Below, piece by piece: positions 10,265-20,591 of a stretch of 64,000 nt of DNA. Both the position numbers and the translations under genes were made by a program. How positions within the stretch are numbered: the stretch's first letter is position 1; every line of letters begins with the position of its first letter. Below the pieces are notes generated by a model, which worked only from the letters and a program-made list of their open reading frames with translations, did no database searches and was not told the DNA's origin. The DNA comes from Olsenella massiliensis (GTDB lineage Bacteria > Actinomycetota > Coriobacteriia > Coriobacteriales > Atopobiaceae): positions 441,038 to 505,037 of the forward strand of contig NZ_LN898211.1 in the NCBI RefSeq assembly GCF_001457795.1, written 5' to 3'.

Positions 10265-11775
10265 CCAGCGTCATGCGCAGGTTCGCCTCGGGCGAGCGCC
10301 GCTTTGACCGGCCCTCACCCAAAGGCGACGAGGAGACCCGCGCCCCTGTGGTGCTCATGGTCTCGGGAGGCGCCGACTCGACGGCGCTACTGCTGCTGGC
10401 CGTCGGCTCACGCCTGGACATTGACGACGGCAGGGGGTGCGTGCGCGTCGCTCGCGAACGCCTGCACGTGCTTCACGTGAATCACGGCCTGCGCGGCGCC
10501 GACGCCGACGAGGACGAGGCGTTCGTCCGGAGGCTTGCGGCATCCTGCGGCATTCCCTGCACGGTGCGTCGCGCGGACGTCAGCTCCCTGGCCCGGCGCG
10601 CCTCATACGCCGGGTCCAACGTGGAGAACGTCGGGAGGAAGCTGCGCTACGCCGCCGCCAACGAGCTTGCCAACGAGCTTTCCGCGACGTTTGGCACGCC
10701 CCGGTCGGCGGCGCGAATCCTGACCGCCCACACGGCCGACGACAGGGCGGAGACCTTCCTCATGAATGCGGTGAGGGGGGCGGGGGCGGCGGGCCTCTCG
10801 TCCATCCCCCGACGTCGCAACCGCGTCGTCCGTCCCCTGCTCGATCGCACGCATCAGGAGCTCTGCGACTTTCTGCGCATGCGCGGCGCCACCTGGCGCG
10901 AGGACGCCAGCAATGCCGACACGCGCTACCTGCGCTCGTTCGTGAGGCACCGCCTGCTCCCTTTGATGCGCGAGCGAAACCCACGCGTGGTGTCGAGCCT
11001 CTCGACCACCTGCGACATCCTCTCGGAGGAGGATGCCTATCTGTCCGGCGTGGCGGCCCGCGCCCTGCGGAGCCTGACGAGAAGGGACGAGGGCGGCGTC
11101 GTCGCCCTGGACGCCCGCAAGCTTGCCGCCCTGGACCTGGCCGTGGCGCGACGCGCGGTGCGCGCGGCCATGCTGCGGGCCTCCTGTGACGCGCGACTCG
11201 AGGCGCGTCACGTTGACGCGGTGCTGGCCCTTGTCGCCGCAGGTCATGGTTCGCTCTCAACGCCCATGGGCTGCGACGCGCGCGTCGAGTACGGGATGCT
11301 GTTCCTGAGGGCCCCGGGAGCCTCGCAGCAGGGAGAGCCCCTGTGGCTGAGGGTGCCGGGCGCGCGGACGCTCGCCGACGGCAGGGTCCTGAGGGCGCGT
11401 TTGCTCCCGCTTACGGACGCGCGCGACCCCGTCGCGGTCGCACGGGCGCACGGGATGGAATGGCAGGGCATGTCGGTGCTGCTCGACGCCGACGCCTGCG
11501 GTCTCAGCCAGCGGCAGGACTCGCGCCTGTGGGTGGACGCCGCGGCGCCCGGGGACGTCCTCTGCCCGCTGGGCATGCACGGTCAGTCAAAGAAGCTCTC
11601 GGACCTGCTCAACGAGGCGCGCATACCTGCGGCGGACCGCGCCGGCGTGCCCATCGTGCGCGTCGCGCCCAACAGGGAGATAGTGTGGGTGGCGGGCATT
11701 CGCGCCGACGAGCGCTTCCGCTGCACGTCAGACACAAAACTGCTGCTAGTATTAAGCATTGTCCGGCAAGGGTAG
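10261..11775 (+). CDS. tilS: tRNA(Ile)-lysidine synthase
   Basis: A 504-residue TilS, which attaches lysine to C34 of the CAU-anticodon tRNA-Ile2 so that it reads AUA. The PP-loop ATP-binding motif is SGGADSTALL (about residues 37-46). HVNHGLRGADADEDE and TAHTADDRAET are the typical following motifs. The C-terminal TilS domains include PLGMHGQSKKLSDLLNE and IVWVAGIRADERF. The start ATG overlaps the pepT stop by 4 bp. The gene is followed 40 bp later by hpt and then ftsH, the classical tilS-hpt-ftsH order seen in many Gram-positive genomes. Confidence 0.95.
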   Translation: MTSVMRRFASGERRFDRPSPKGDEETRAPVVLMVSGGADSTALLLLAVGSRLDIDDGRGCVRVARERLHVLHVNHGLRGADADEDEAFVRRLAASCGIPCTVRRADVSSLARRASYAGSNVENVGRKLRYAAANELANELSATFGTPRSAARILTAHTADDRAETFLMNAVRGAGAAGLSSIPRRRNRVVRPLLDRTHQELCDFLRMRGATWREDASNADTRYLRSFVRHRLLPLMRERNPRVVSSLSTTCDILSEEDAYLSGVAARALRSLTRRDEGGVVALDARKLAALDLAVARRAVRAAMLRASCDARLEARHVDAVLALVAAGHGSLSTPMGCDARVEYGMLFLRAPGASQQGEPLWLRVPGARTLADGRVLRARLLPLTDARDPVAVARAHGMEWQGMSVLLDADACGLSQRQDSRLWVDAAAPGDVLCPLGMHGQSKKLSDLLNEARIPAADRAGVPIVRVAPNREIVWVAGIRADERFRCTSDTKLLLVLSIVRQG

Positions 11776-11815
11776 GTCCCTTGCCGCCCGGCGTCTCATG
11801 AAGGGGGATCATGAC

Positions 11816-12364
11816 ATGGAGAGCCTGCATCCCGACGTGCAGAAGCTCCTTTTGAGCGAGGACGACATCAAGCGCATCGTCGAACGCCTGGGAGACGAGA
11901 TATCGCGTGACTACGCGGGCAAGAACCCGCTGATCGTGGCCGTGCTGCGGGGCGCCTTCGTCTTCACGGCCGACCTCATCCGCTCCGTCACGGTGCCCTG
12001 CGCGGTGGACTTCATGGCCGTGAGCAGCTACGGTGACGGCATCAAGAGCTCGGGCGTGGTGCGCATCGTCAAGGACCTGGACACCAAGATCGAGGGGCGT
12101 CACGTGATCATCGCGGAGGACATTCTTGACTCCGGCCTCACGCTGAGCTACCTCATAGACCTTCTCAGGGCCCGCCATCCCGCCTCGGTCGAGGTCGCCA
12201 CCTTCGCGGTGAAGGACATCGAGGGCAAGACCCCCGCCATCGAGCCGCGTTACGTGGGCACGCACGTTCCCAACGAGTTCATCGTGGGCTACGGCCTCGA
12301 CTTTGCCGAGAGGTACCGCAACCTTCCCTACGTTGGCGTCCTCAAGCCCGAGGCGTACGCCTAA
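11816..12364 (+). CDS. hpt: Hypoxanthine phosphoribosyltransferase
   Basis: A 182-residue purine salvage enzyme that makes IMP or GMP from hypoxanthine or guanine and PRPP. The PRPP-binding signature is VIIAEDILDSGLTL (about residues 98-111). The N-terminal LRGAFVFTADLIR and the Lys-Asp near VKDIEGK are typical of the family. Length equals that of Firmicute HprT. ATG 11816 is chosen because AAGGGGGA (11800-11807) sits eight bases upstream; an in-frame ATG at 11798 and a longer frame from 11759 overlap the tilS end. It lies between tilS and ftsH. Confidence 0.95.
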   Translation: MESLHPDVQKLLLSEDDIKRIVERLGDEISRDYAGKNPLIVAVLRGAFVFTADLIRSVTVPCAVDFMAVSSYGDGIKSSGVVRIVKDLDTKIEGRHVIIAEDILDSGLTLSYLIDLLRARHPASVEVATFAVKDIEGKTPAIEPRYVGTHVPNEFIVGYGLDFAERYRNLPYVGVLKPEAYA

Positions 12365-12424
12365 GATTCCGCCCCGAATCCGCCCCGTCCTGCGGGGGGC
12401 GCACGACAGCAAGGAGCACCGTCG

Positions 12425-14597
<2,173 letters not shown>

Positions 14598-14611
<14 letters not shown>

Positions 14612-15791
14612 TCAGAGCTACGAGCTGGGAGTCGCCACGTCGTCCATCCGCGAGATCGCCGCCTATGCCGCGGCGCGCAAGGCGCAGATAGGCCCCCAGA
14701 ACGTGTTCGACTTCTCGCTGGGCAACCCCTCGGTGCCCGCGCCGCCCGAGGTCCGCGCGTCCATCGAGCGGTCATTGGCGCTGGATGCCACGGCGCTTCA
14801 TGGCTATACGCCCGCCGCCGGTCTCCCAGAGGTCCGCAAGGCGGTCGCCGCGTCGCTCAACCGGCGCTTCATGACAAGCTATGACGCCGGCGACGTCTAT
14901 CTGACCTGCGGGGCGGCCGCGTCGATCGCCATAGTCCTCAACGCCCTCGTGAGCCCGGGTGACGAGGTCATCGTCATCGCCCCGTACTTTCCGGAGTACC
15001 GCGTGTGGATCGAGGCCGCCGGTGCCCGCTGCGTGGAGGTCAGGGCCGACGAGCGCACGTTCCAGCTGGACGTCGATGCCGTGGCGCGCGCCGTCACCGA
15101 GCATACGCGGGCGGTGCTCATCAACTCGCCCAACAACCCCGTCGGCACGATCTATCCCCGCGAGGACCTGGAGCGCCTCGGTCGCGTGCTGGACGAGTGT
15201 GGCAGGGAGCTTGGCGGCCAGGTCCACCTGATCGCCGACGAGCCCTACCGCGAGATCAGCTATGGCGCCGAGGTGCCCTGGGTGCCCGACGCATATGGAC
15301 GCACGGTCGTCTGCTACTCGTACTCAAAGAGCCTGAGCCTGGCAGGCGAGCGCATCGGTTGGGTCTTGGTCCCCAAGACCAATCCCGAGCACGACGAGCT
15401 GGTGCCCGCAGTGGCGGGGTCGGGCCGCAAGCTGGGATTTGTGTGCGCCCCGGCGCTGTTCCAGCGCGTGGTGGCGGACTGCGTGGACGTCCCCAGCGAC
15501 GTGGCCGCCTACGCCAAGAACCGCGCCGCCCTCACGGAGGGCCTGTCTCAAGCCGGTTACACGTACGTCGAGCCGCAGGGCGCCTTCTACCTGTGGGTCA
15601 AGGCCCTGGAGCCTGACGCCAAGGCGTTCTTCCGGCAGGCGCGGGAGCTTGAGCTTCTGCCCGTGCCGTCCGACAGCTTCGGCTGTCCCGGCTGGGTGCG
15701 AGTGGGCTACTGCGTGAGCCATGACACCATTGTCAACTCGATTCCCGCCTGGGAGCGGCTGGCCCAGCGCTACGGGCGACGTCATGGATAG
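14598..15791 (+). CDS. PLP-dependent class I aminotransferase
   Basis: A 397-residue fold-type I aminotransferase. It shows [14 protein letters not shown] near the N-terminus, [15 protein letters not shown], the cofactor-binding [11 protein letters not shown], the Asp-Tyr region [11 protein letters not shown], and the PLP-lysine motif [14 protein letters not shown], with a C-terminal Arg in WVRVGYC. This is the AspC/AlaT-like group; the amino-acid substrate cannot be fixed from motifs. Start: ATG 14598 is nine bases after GGGAG; ATG 14604 is the alternative, and either overlaps the ftsH stop. Its own stop overlaps the start of the PHP gene. Confidence 0.88.
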
Positions 15792-16890
15792 TACGCCCAC
15801 CTGCGCAGACTGCCTGTTCATGCAGAGAAGGACGGGGCTTCTTCGGACGCGCCTTGCCTGCTTTGGGCCGCAGGGGCGCAGGGGGCAGGTCAAGCCGGGG
15901 GATCCTGCCTGCGAGGGCTTCGTCCTGACGCAGCGGGCAAGCTTCGGGCTTGGCGCCCTCAAGCGCGAGCCTGCCGGCGGCGGCGGGCATCCGACCAGGG
16001 CAGCCTCCCAGAGGCGGGCCGCACGGGCCACGGCCGGCCCGGGAGAGGGCCAGGAGTTGCGCATCGCCTGCGACGTCCACACCCACACGGTCTTCTCTCG
16101 CCATGCCTACGGCACCATCGAGGAGAACGTGCGCGCCGCGTCAGAGCGAGGTATGGAGCTGCTGGGGTCGACAGATCATTTTTCGCCCATGACCTCGACG
16201 CTCTTTGGCGCCGACGTCCGCCCCGACGACCTGGGAGGCGTCGTCTCCAGGGACTATCAGCACTACCTCAACTATGCCTGCTGGCCCAAGGAGTGGCACG
16301 GCGTGCGCGTCCTGCGTGGCTGCGAGGCGGACATCGTGGACCTTGAGGGGCGCCTCTTTGGCTGGGATGTGCCCGTGGCGCGACGCATCGACGGCAAGCG
16401 CCTGCGGCGGGCCGTCACGCTCAAGGAGCGCGTCTTTGACGCGTGCGACTACGCGATTGCCTCCGTCCACGATGACGACTTTGCGGAGGGAGCCACGCCC
16501 GCCCAGGTCACGGCCATGTACGTCAGGGCTCTGGAGGACCCCAAGGTCCTCATCCTGGGGCACGTGGGCAGGTCGGGCCTTGACTTTGACCTCGACGCCG
16601 TGCTCACGGCCGCCCACGACCTGGGCAAGATGGTCGAGATAAACGAGAGCACCTTTCGGCAGCGCCCGGAGACGACGCCGCGCTGCCGGGCGATTGCCCA
16701 GCGTGCGGCCGAGCTGGGCTGTCTGCTCTCGACGGGCACGGACGCTCACATAAGCCCCCTCATAGGGCGGCTGGACAAGACGCGCGCCCTCTTGGAGGAC
16801 GTGGGCTTTCCCCAGGAGCTCCTGGCGACGACGGACGCCGCCAGCTTTCTGGGAGCCCTACGCCGCGCCCTGCCCGAAAGCTCCGCCTGA
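15784..16890 (+). CDS. PHP-domain phosphoesterase (YcdX-like) with N-terminal Cys cluster
   Basis: A 368-residue protein. From about residue 97 a PHP fold is clear: DVHTHTVFSRHAYGTIEEN, STDHFSP, ADIVD, SVHDDDF, ILGHVGR and STGTDAHIS supply the His/Asp ligands for a trinuclear metal site, most like phosphatase YcdX. The first 45 residues form a separate cysteine cluster (Cys 7, 10, 26 and 43; CADC then ACFG and ACEG) that could bind zinc or a cluster, followed by a Gly/Arg linker. ATG 15784 overlaps the aminotransferase stop (ATGGATAG); the ribosome binding site is weak, so coupling is likely. The substrate is unknown. Confidence 0.8.
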   Translation: MDSTPTCADCLFMQRRTGLLRTRLACFGPQGRRGQVKPGDPACEGFVLTQRASFGLGALKREPAGGGGHPTRAASQRRAARATAGPGEGQELRIACDVHTHTVFSRHAYGTIEENVRAASERGMELLGSTDHFSPMTSTLFGADVRPDDLGGVVSRDYQHYLNYACWPKEWHGVRVLRGCEADIVDLEGRLFGWDVPVARRIDGKRLRRAVTLKERVFDACDYAIASVHDDDFAEGATPAQVTAMYVRALEDPKVLILGHVGRSGLDFDLDAVLTAAHDLGKMVEINESTFRQRPETTPRCRAIAQRAAELGCLLSTGTDAHISPLIGRLDKTRALLEDVGFPQELLATTDAASFLGALRRALPESSA

Positions 16891-17005
16891 CGCCCGCCGA
16901 CGCCTGGGTCCGGCCTGACGCCTGCCGACGGCTCCTGATGTCCCCTGGCACCTCCTGGCGCGCGGGAACCTCCGGCGTCGGGAGGCTCGCGTCATCGAGC
17001 TAGCC

Positions 17006-17809
17006 TCACAGCCTGATGCGCAGCGACACGGGGCAGTGGTCGCTGCCAAAGACGTCGTCCAGGATGGAGGCGCCCTCAATGCGCCCCGCCGCGTCGTCGC
17101 TCACCAAGAAATAGTCGATGCGCCAGCCCACGTTGCGCTCGCGGGCGCGCATGCGGTAGCTCCACCAGCTGTAGGCGTCCGTGCGGTCGGGGTAGAGCAT
17201 ACGGAAGCTGTCCGTGAAGCCGGCGTCCAGGAGCCTGCCAAAGCTACCGCGCTCCTCGTCCGAGAAGCCGGCGTTCTGATGGTTGGTGTCGGGGTTTTTC
17301 AGGTCGATCTCCTCATGGGCAACGTTAAAGTCCCCGCAGGTGACCACGGGCTTCTGCTGGGCGAGCCCCACCAAGAAGTCGCGATAGCGCTCGTCCCACA
17401 CCATGCGCTCGTCCAGGCGGGCGAGGCCGTTCTTTGAGTTGGGGGTGTAGACGTTGACGAACCAGTAGCTGGCGAACTCCAGGGCGCACACGCGACCCTC
17501 GTCGTCTGCCACCGGAGACCCGATCTGGCGGATGACCTGGAGGGGCTCCTCCTTGCTGAAGACGGCCGTGCCCGAGTAGCCCTTGCGTTCGGCGTAGTTC
17601 CAGGTCTGGTAGTAGCCGGGGATGTCGAAGTCCACCTGGCCCTCCTGGAGCTTGGTCTCCTGGATGGCAAAGACGTCGGCATCGCAGGACGAGAAGACGT
17701 CGGCAAAGCTCGGCTCCTTCTTGATGACGGCACGCAGGCCATTGACGTTCCAGGAAACGAGAGTCCTGGCGGGAGTATCTGCAGTTGCAGTGACGCTATC
17801 GAGAGGCAC
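17006..17809 (-). CDS. xth: Exodeoxyribonuclease III / AP endonuclease
   Basis: A 267-residue EEP-superfamily nuclease for base-excision repair. Visible active-site motifs: SWNVNGLRA (Asn), AIQETKLQ (catalytic Glu), VNVYTPNSKN (Tyr), CGDFNVAHEEIDL (Asp/Asn), NVGWRIDYFLVS and the terminal GSDHCPV (Asp-His). The length is normal for ExoA/XthA. Start GTG 17809 is six bases after AAAGGAG; an ATG ten codons upstream lacks such a site. It converges with the PHP gene, and no clear terminator is seen in the 115 bp between them. Confidence 0.94.
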   Translation of the reverse strand: MPLDSVTATADTPARTLVSWNVNGLRAVIKKEPSFADVFSSCDADVFAIQETKLQEGQVDFDIPGYYQTWNYAERKGYSGTAVFSKEEPLQVIRQIGSPVADDEGRVCALEFASYWFVNVYTPNSKNGLARLDERMVWDERYRDFLVGLAQQKPVVTCGDFNVAHEEIDLKNPDTNHQNAGFSDEERGSFGRLLDAGFTDSFRMLYPDRTDAYSWWSYRMRARERNVGWRIDYFLVSDDAAGRIEGASILDDVFGSDHCPVSLRIRL

Positions 17810-17845
17810 GTGGTTCTCCTTTGCTTGTGTTGGCGGCACGGTTGA

Positions 17846-17900
17846 GCGGTGGCGTGATGGCGTGTTGGCGCGGTGGCGTGATGGCGTGTTGGCGCGGTGG
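17846..17900. repeat. 24-bp tandem repeat, 2.3 copies
   Basis: The unit GCGGTGGCGTGATGGCGTGT plus TGGC is repeated exactly at 17846-17869 and 17870-17893, then a partial GCGGTGG. It starts 36 bp upstream of the xth start codon. Confidence 0.75.
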
Positions 17901-17988
17901 AGCGGTGGCGGCGCACATGGCTAGGGTACCCCAGCGAACGAGCCAGCATGACGATGGGTATTCGCAGCCGTCTTTGCCCTCCCCAGAC

Positions 17989-18057
17989 GCTCATCTTGCG
18001 AATCGACACAAAATCCGGTCGATTTTGCGCGAAAAGTGAGCAAAAAGGCAAGACGAG
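17989..18057. repeat. Palindrome family A, copy 1
   Basis: A 69-bp element beginning GCTCATCTTGCG and ending GGCAAGACGAG. Outer arms TCTTGC/GCAAGA enclose an inner TCGAC/GTCGA-like hairpin around AAAATCC. It matches copy 2 (18123) at all but about four positions, in the same orientation, 134 bp apart. Confidence 0.8.
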
Positions 18058-18122
18058 AGTCACTGCGGGCGCTCGCTGCAGCGTGACGGCGAACGTCGGG
18101 ACCGTCAGTACCCTTCCGGTCC

Positions 18123-18191
18123 GCTCATCTTGCGAATCGACACAGAATCCGGTCGATTTTGCGCGAGAAGTGAGCGAAAAGGCAAGATGAG
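18123..18191. repeat. Palindrome family A, copy 2
   Basis: A second 69-bp copy. The outer arms GCTCATCTTGC (18123-18133) and GCAAGATGAGC (18182-18192) are perfect 11-bp inverted repeats; TCGAC/GTCGA forms the inner stem around ACAGAATCCG. Confidence 0.85.
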
Positions 18192-18345
18192 CGCATGTGG
18201 TGCGCCGCTCGCCACGACCGCCGCTCGCCACGATCGCCATGCGCCACGCCGCTCGCCACGACCGCCATGCGCCATGAGCCACGCGTCACGCCGCGCGCGT
18301 CACGACCGCAACGCGTCACGCATGCCGCTGACTTCGGCAACGTTG

Positions 18346-19392
18346 CTAGCTGGGACGAATGGTGATGTAGCCGTCGTCGCCGTCCGCGTCCCGAATGCGC
18401 TGACGCATGAGCTCGGGGTCGGGTTGCGGGCCCCCGTCCTCGGACCCAAACAAAAAGCGGCGCCAGCGCGGCAGGTCGCGCAGGGCCTGATGACGCCCCT
18501 GGTCATAGGCGTCGCGCAGGAGCGCGGGGTCGAGCGTCTCGCTCTCCACGGGCATGACGTCGGGATACGCTATGAGGCAGCGTCCCTCCTCGGCGAGGCG
18601 CTCTGCGCGGTCCAGCTCCTCGTTGTAGCGTTCCCAGCGCGTGAGCAGCGCGTTTCTCAGATACGGGTAGTCACGCGAGACGAGTTCGTATGCCTTGCGC
18701 TCGCGCGCGGTGGGCGGCTGCTCGCGATAACCCTTGGGGCGCGTCGTCACAAGGAAAAAGCGCCCAAAGCCCTCCTCCTCCGCCAGATGGAGCGAGATGC
18801 CCGCGCCCTTGCCCAGCCCACCGTCGAGCAGGGCGGCATCTCCTACGGCAGGAGACCTCATGGCGCCAGGACGGGTGGAGCCGACACGTATGAGGTCGAG
18901 CAGCGCCTGGGCGTTGGGCATGTCTTTCTTGCCAAAGGTGAGAGTCCTTCCCGTGTCGCGCTCAAAGGCCTGAATGCGCACGTCGGCAGGGTTGTTCGTA
19001 AAGGCGTCCCAATCAAAGGGAAGGCCGTCGTCCTCCATGAAGCCCTCAAAAGGCGAGTCGGCGGCAAAGGGGCTGACGGCCAAGGGACTGGCAATAAAGG
19101 GGCTGGCGGCAAAGGGGCCCGACCCGTGCAGCAGGGAGGGCAGAGCGCCCAGCGGCAAGCCTGCGGACCTAACGTCAACAAAGGTGGAGCGTGTGCGCCT
19201 CAGATCGCGCGAAACATAGTTGACGGCATGGCTCGCCCCCGCGGCAACACCGCATACGAGGGGAAAGCGTATCTCGTGCTCGAGAAGGACGCGGACAAAG
19301 CCCGCCGTGTAGGCTCCGCGACGCCCGCCTCCCTCAAAGACGAGGGCGCAGCCAGAGACGTTGGGCGTAGGCGATGGCGTTGTCCTTTCCAT
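18346..19392 (-). CDS. Patatin-like protein lacking the catalytic serine
   Basis: A 348-residue patatin-fold protein of the YjjU-like kind. The oxyanion-hole loop EGGGRRGAYTAG (residues 20-31) and the dyad Asp in LLDGG (Asp190) are present. The nucleophile-elbow GxSxG, expected as GVSAG, reads GVAAG: Ala50 (codon GCC at 19243-19245) replaces serine. Ordinary lipid acyl-hydrolase activity is therefore not expected unless Ser54 substitutes. Residues 90-118 are a low-complexity SPFAASPF-type run encoded by short DNA repeats. The ATG at 19392 follows GAGGAGG by six bases. It is divergent from the sirtuin gene. A binding or regulatory role is possible but unproven. Confidence 0.78.
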   Translation of the reverse strand: MERTTPSPTPNVSGCALVFEGGGRRGAYTAGFVRVLLEHEIRFPLVCGVAAGASHAVNYVSRDLRRTRSTFVDVRSAGLPLGALPSLLHGSGPFAASPFIASPLAVSPFAADSPFEGFMEDDGLPFDWDAFTNNPADVRIQAFERDTGRTLTFGKKDMPNAQALLDLIRVGSTRPGAMRSPAVGDAALLDGGLGKGAGISLHLAEEEGFGRFFLVTTRPKGYREQPPTARERKAYELVSRDYPYLRNALLTRWERYNEELDRAERLAEEGRCLIAYPDVMPVESETLDPALLRDAYDQGRHQALRDLPRWRRFLFGSEDGGPQPDPELMRQRIRDADGDDGYITIRPS

Positions 19393-19625
19393 GACGGGCC
19401 TCCTCTGGACGGGAATATGTTCGCCTTGTACCCAATTGCATCAGGCCGCCGACCCGGCAAGGCTCATGCGCGACGATGCTCCACAAGCGCTACGATGGGA
19501 GCCAACGCAACGCCGTCGCGGTGCCATGGCGCAACGGCGCGGTGGCGGCGCGGTGCCACCGCGACACGACGCCGTGGCTCGGACGACTCACGAGCAGAGC
19601 AGGCCACGGGGAGAGGGGCGGACCT

Positions 19626-20369
19626 ATGGGCAGGACCATCACCGACGCGGCGGAGGCGGCCCAGGAGCTACGCCGCAGGATCGACGTCGCCGGCTCCGTC
19701 GTGTTCTTTGGTGGGGCGGGCGTCTCGACGGCCAGCGGCATCCCTGACTTCCGTAGCCCCAGCGGCCTCTATCACCAGCACTTCTCCAGCGACTATGCGC
19801 CCGAGGAGCTTTTGAGCCACCATTTTTACGTGGCGCACACCAAGGAGTTCTTTGACTTTTACCGCACGATGATGTGCGCGCCCGAGGCTCGGCCCAACCA
19901 GGCGCACCTCAAGCTTGCGCAGCTGGAGGCCGAGGGCAAGCTCACGGCCGTCATCACGCAGAACATCGACGGCCTCCACCAGGCCGCCGGCTCCAAAAAC
20001 GTCATCGAGCTGCACGGCTCGACGCACCGCAATCGCTGCCGGCGCTGCGGGGCGCTGTACTCGCAGGAGTGGGTGCTCGCAACTGAGGGCGTGCCTCACT
20101 GCGAGAGCTGCGGCGGCGTGGTGAAGCCCGATGTCGTGCTGTATGAGGAGGCGCTCGACGAGGGCGCCATCTATGCCGCCGTGCGCGCCATCGCGAGCTG
20201 CGACATGCTCATCATTGGCGGGACGTCGCTCGTGGTGTATCCGGCGGCGGGTCTCGTCAACGAGTTCAGAGGCAATGACCTCGTCATCTGCAACAAGGGC
20301 ACGACGCCTCAGGACGCCCGCGCCGACCTCGTCTGCGACTGCGACATAGCCCAGGCCTTTGCGTGGTAG
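19626..20369 (+). CDS. cobB: Sir2-family NAD-dependent deacylase (CobB-type)
   Basis: A 247-residue sirtuin that removes acyl groups from lysine using NAD. Motifs: [16 protein letters not shown] (NAD binding), [12 protein letters not shown] (catalytic), the HG of ELHGS (catalytic His), a four-cysteine zinc site (CRRCG and CESCGG), and [12 protein letters not shown]. The length is normal for bacterial class III/U-type sirtuins. The ATG at 19626 follows GGGGAGAGGGG; the frame runs open upstream but only through low-complexity DNA. The neighbours do not reveal a substrate. Confidence 0.94.
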   Translation: MGRTITDAAEAAQELRRRIDVAGSVVFFGGAGVSTASGIPDFRSPSGLYHQHFSSDYAPEELLSHHFYVAHTKEFFDFYRTMMCAPEARPNQAHLKLAQLEAEGKLTAVITQNIDGLHQAAGSKNVIELHGSTHRNRCRRCGALYSQEWVLATEGVPHCESCGGVVKPDVVLYEEALDEGAIYAAVRAIASCDMLIIGGTSLVVYPAAGLVNEFRGNDLVICNKGTTPQDARADLVCDCDIAQAFAW

Positions 20370-20477
20370 AAAGGCCGAGAGGGGCGACGCCCGCCCCTTG
20401 GCGGCGCCTCTCGCGGTTCCATCGTCGTGGGAGGGCGTCCGCACGCCGTAGGATGGTCGTGTGGGGTGTGCCCCGGC

Positions 20478-20505
20478 TTGCGGGTCACACCCAAGCAGGT
20501 ACAAT
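20478..20505 (+). promoter_or_regulatory. Candidate promoter for the folate gene
   Basis: TTGCGG (20478-20483) and TACAAT (20500-20505), 16 bp apart, lie about 85 bp before the chosen folP-folK start. Confidence 0.45.
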
Positions 20506-20591
20506 CTACAGGAACCATGCGCGTTCCGACCCGCCTCGGCTCCATGGGCATGCGGGGCGCGCGCAGCCGTTTTCCGGGAGGTCTGGCACCC

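Larger units (their letters stand above)
17810..18345. other. 536-bp gene-free region with tandem and palindromic repeats
   Basis: No credible ORF. It holds a tandem repeat (17846-17900), two nearly identical copies of palindrome A (17989-18057 and 18123-18191), and a low-complexity run of CGCCACG-, CGCCATG- and CGTCACG-like words (18205-18320). It lies between two minus-strand genes. Confidence 0.6.

Noticed and set aside
18130-19815. 561-codon plus-strand frame crossing palindrome A2, the patatin-like gene and the sirtuin start
   Set aside because: Covers non-coding repeats and runs antisense to the patatin-like gene, which has motifs and a ribosome binding site.
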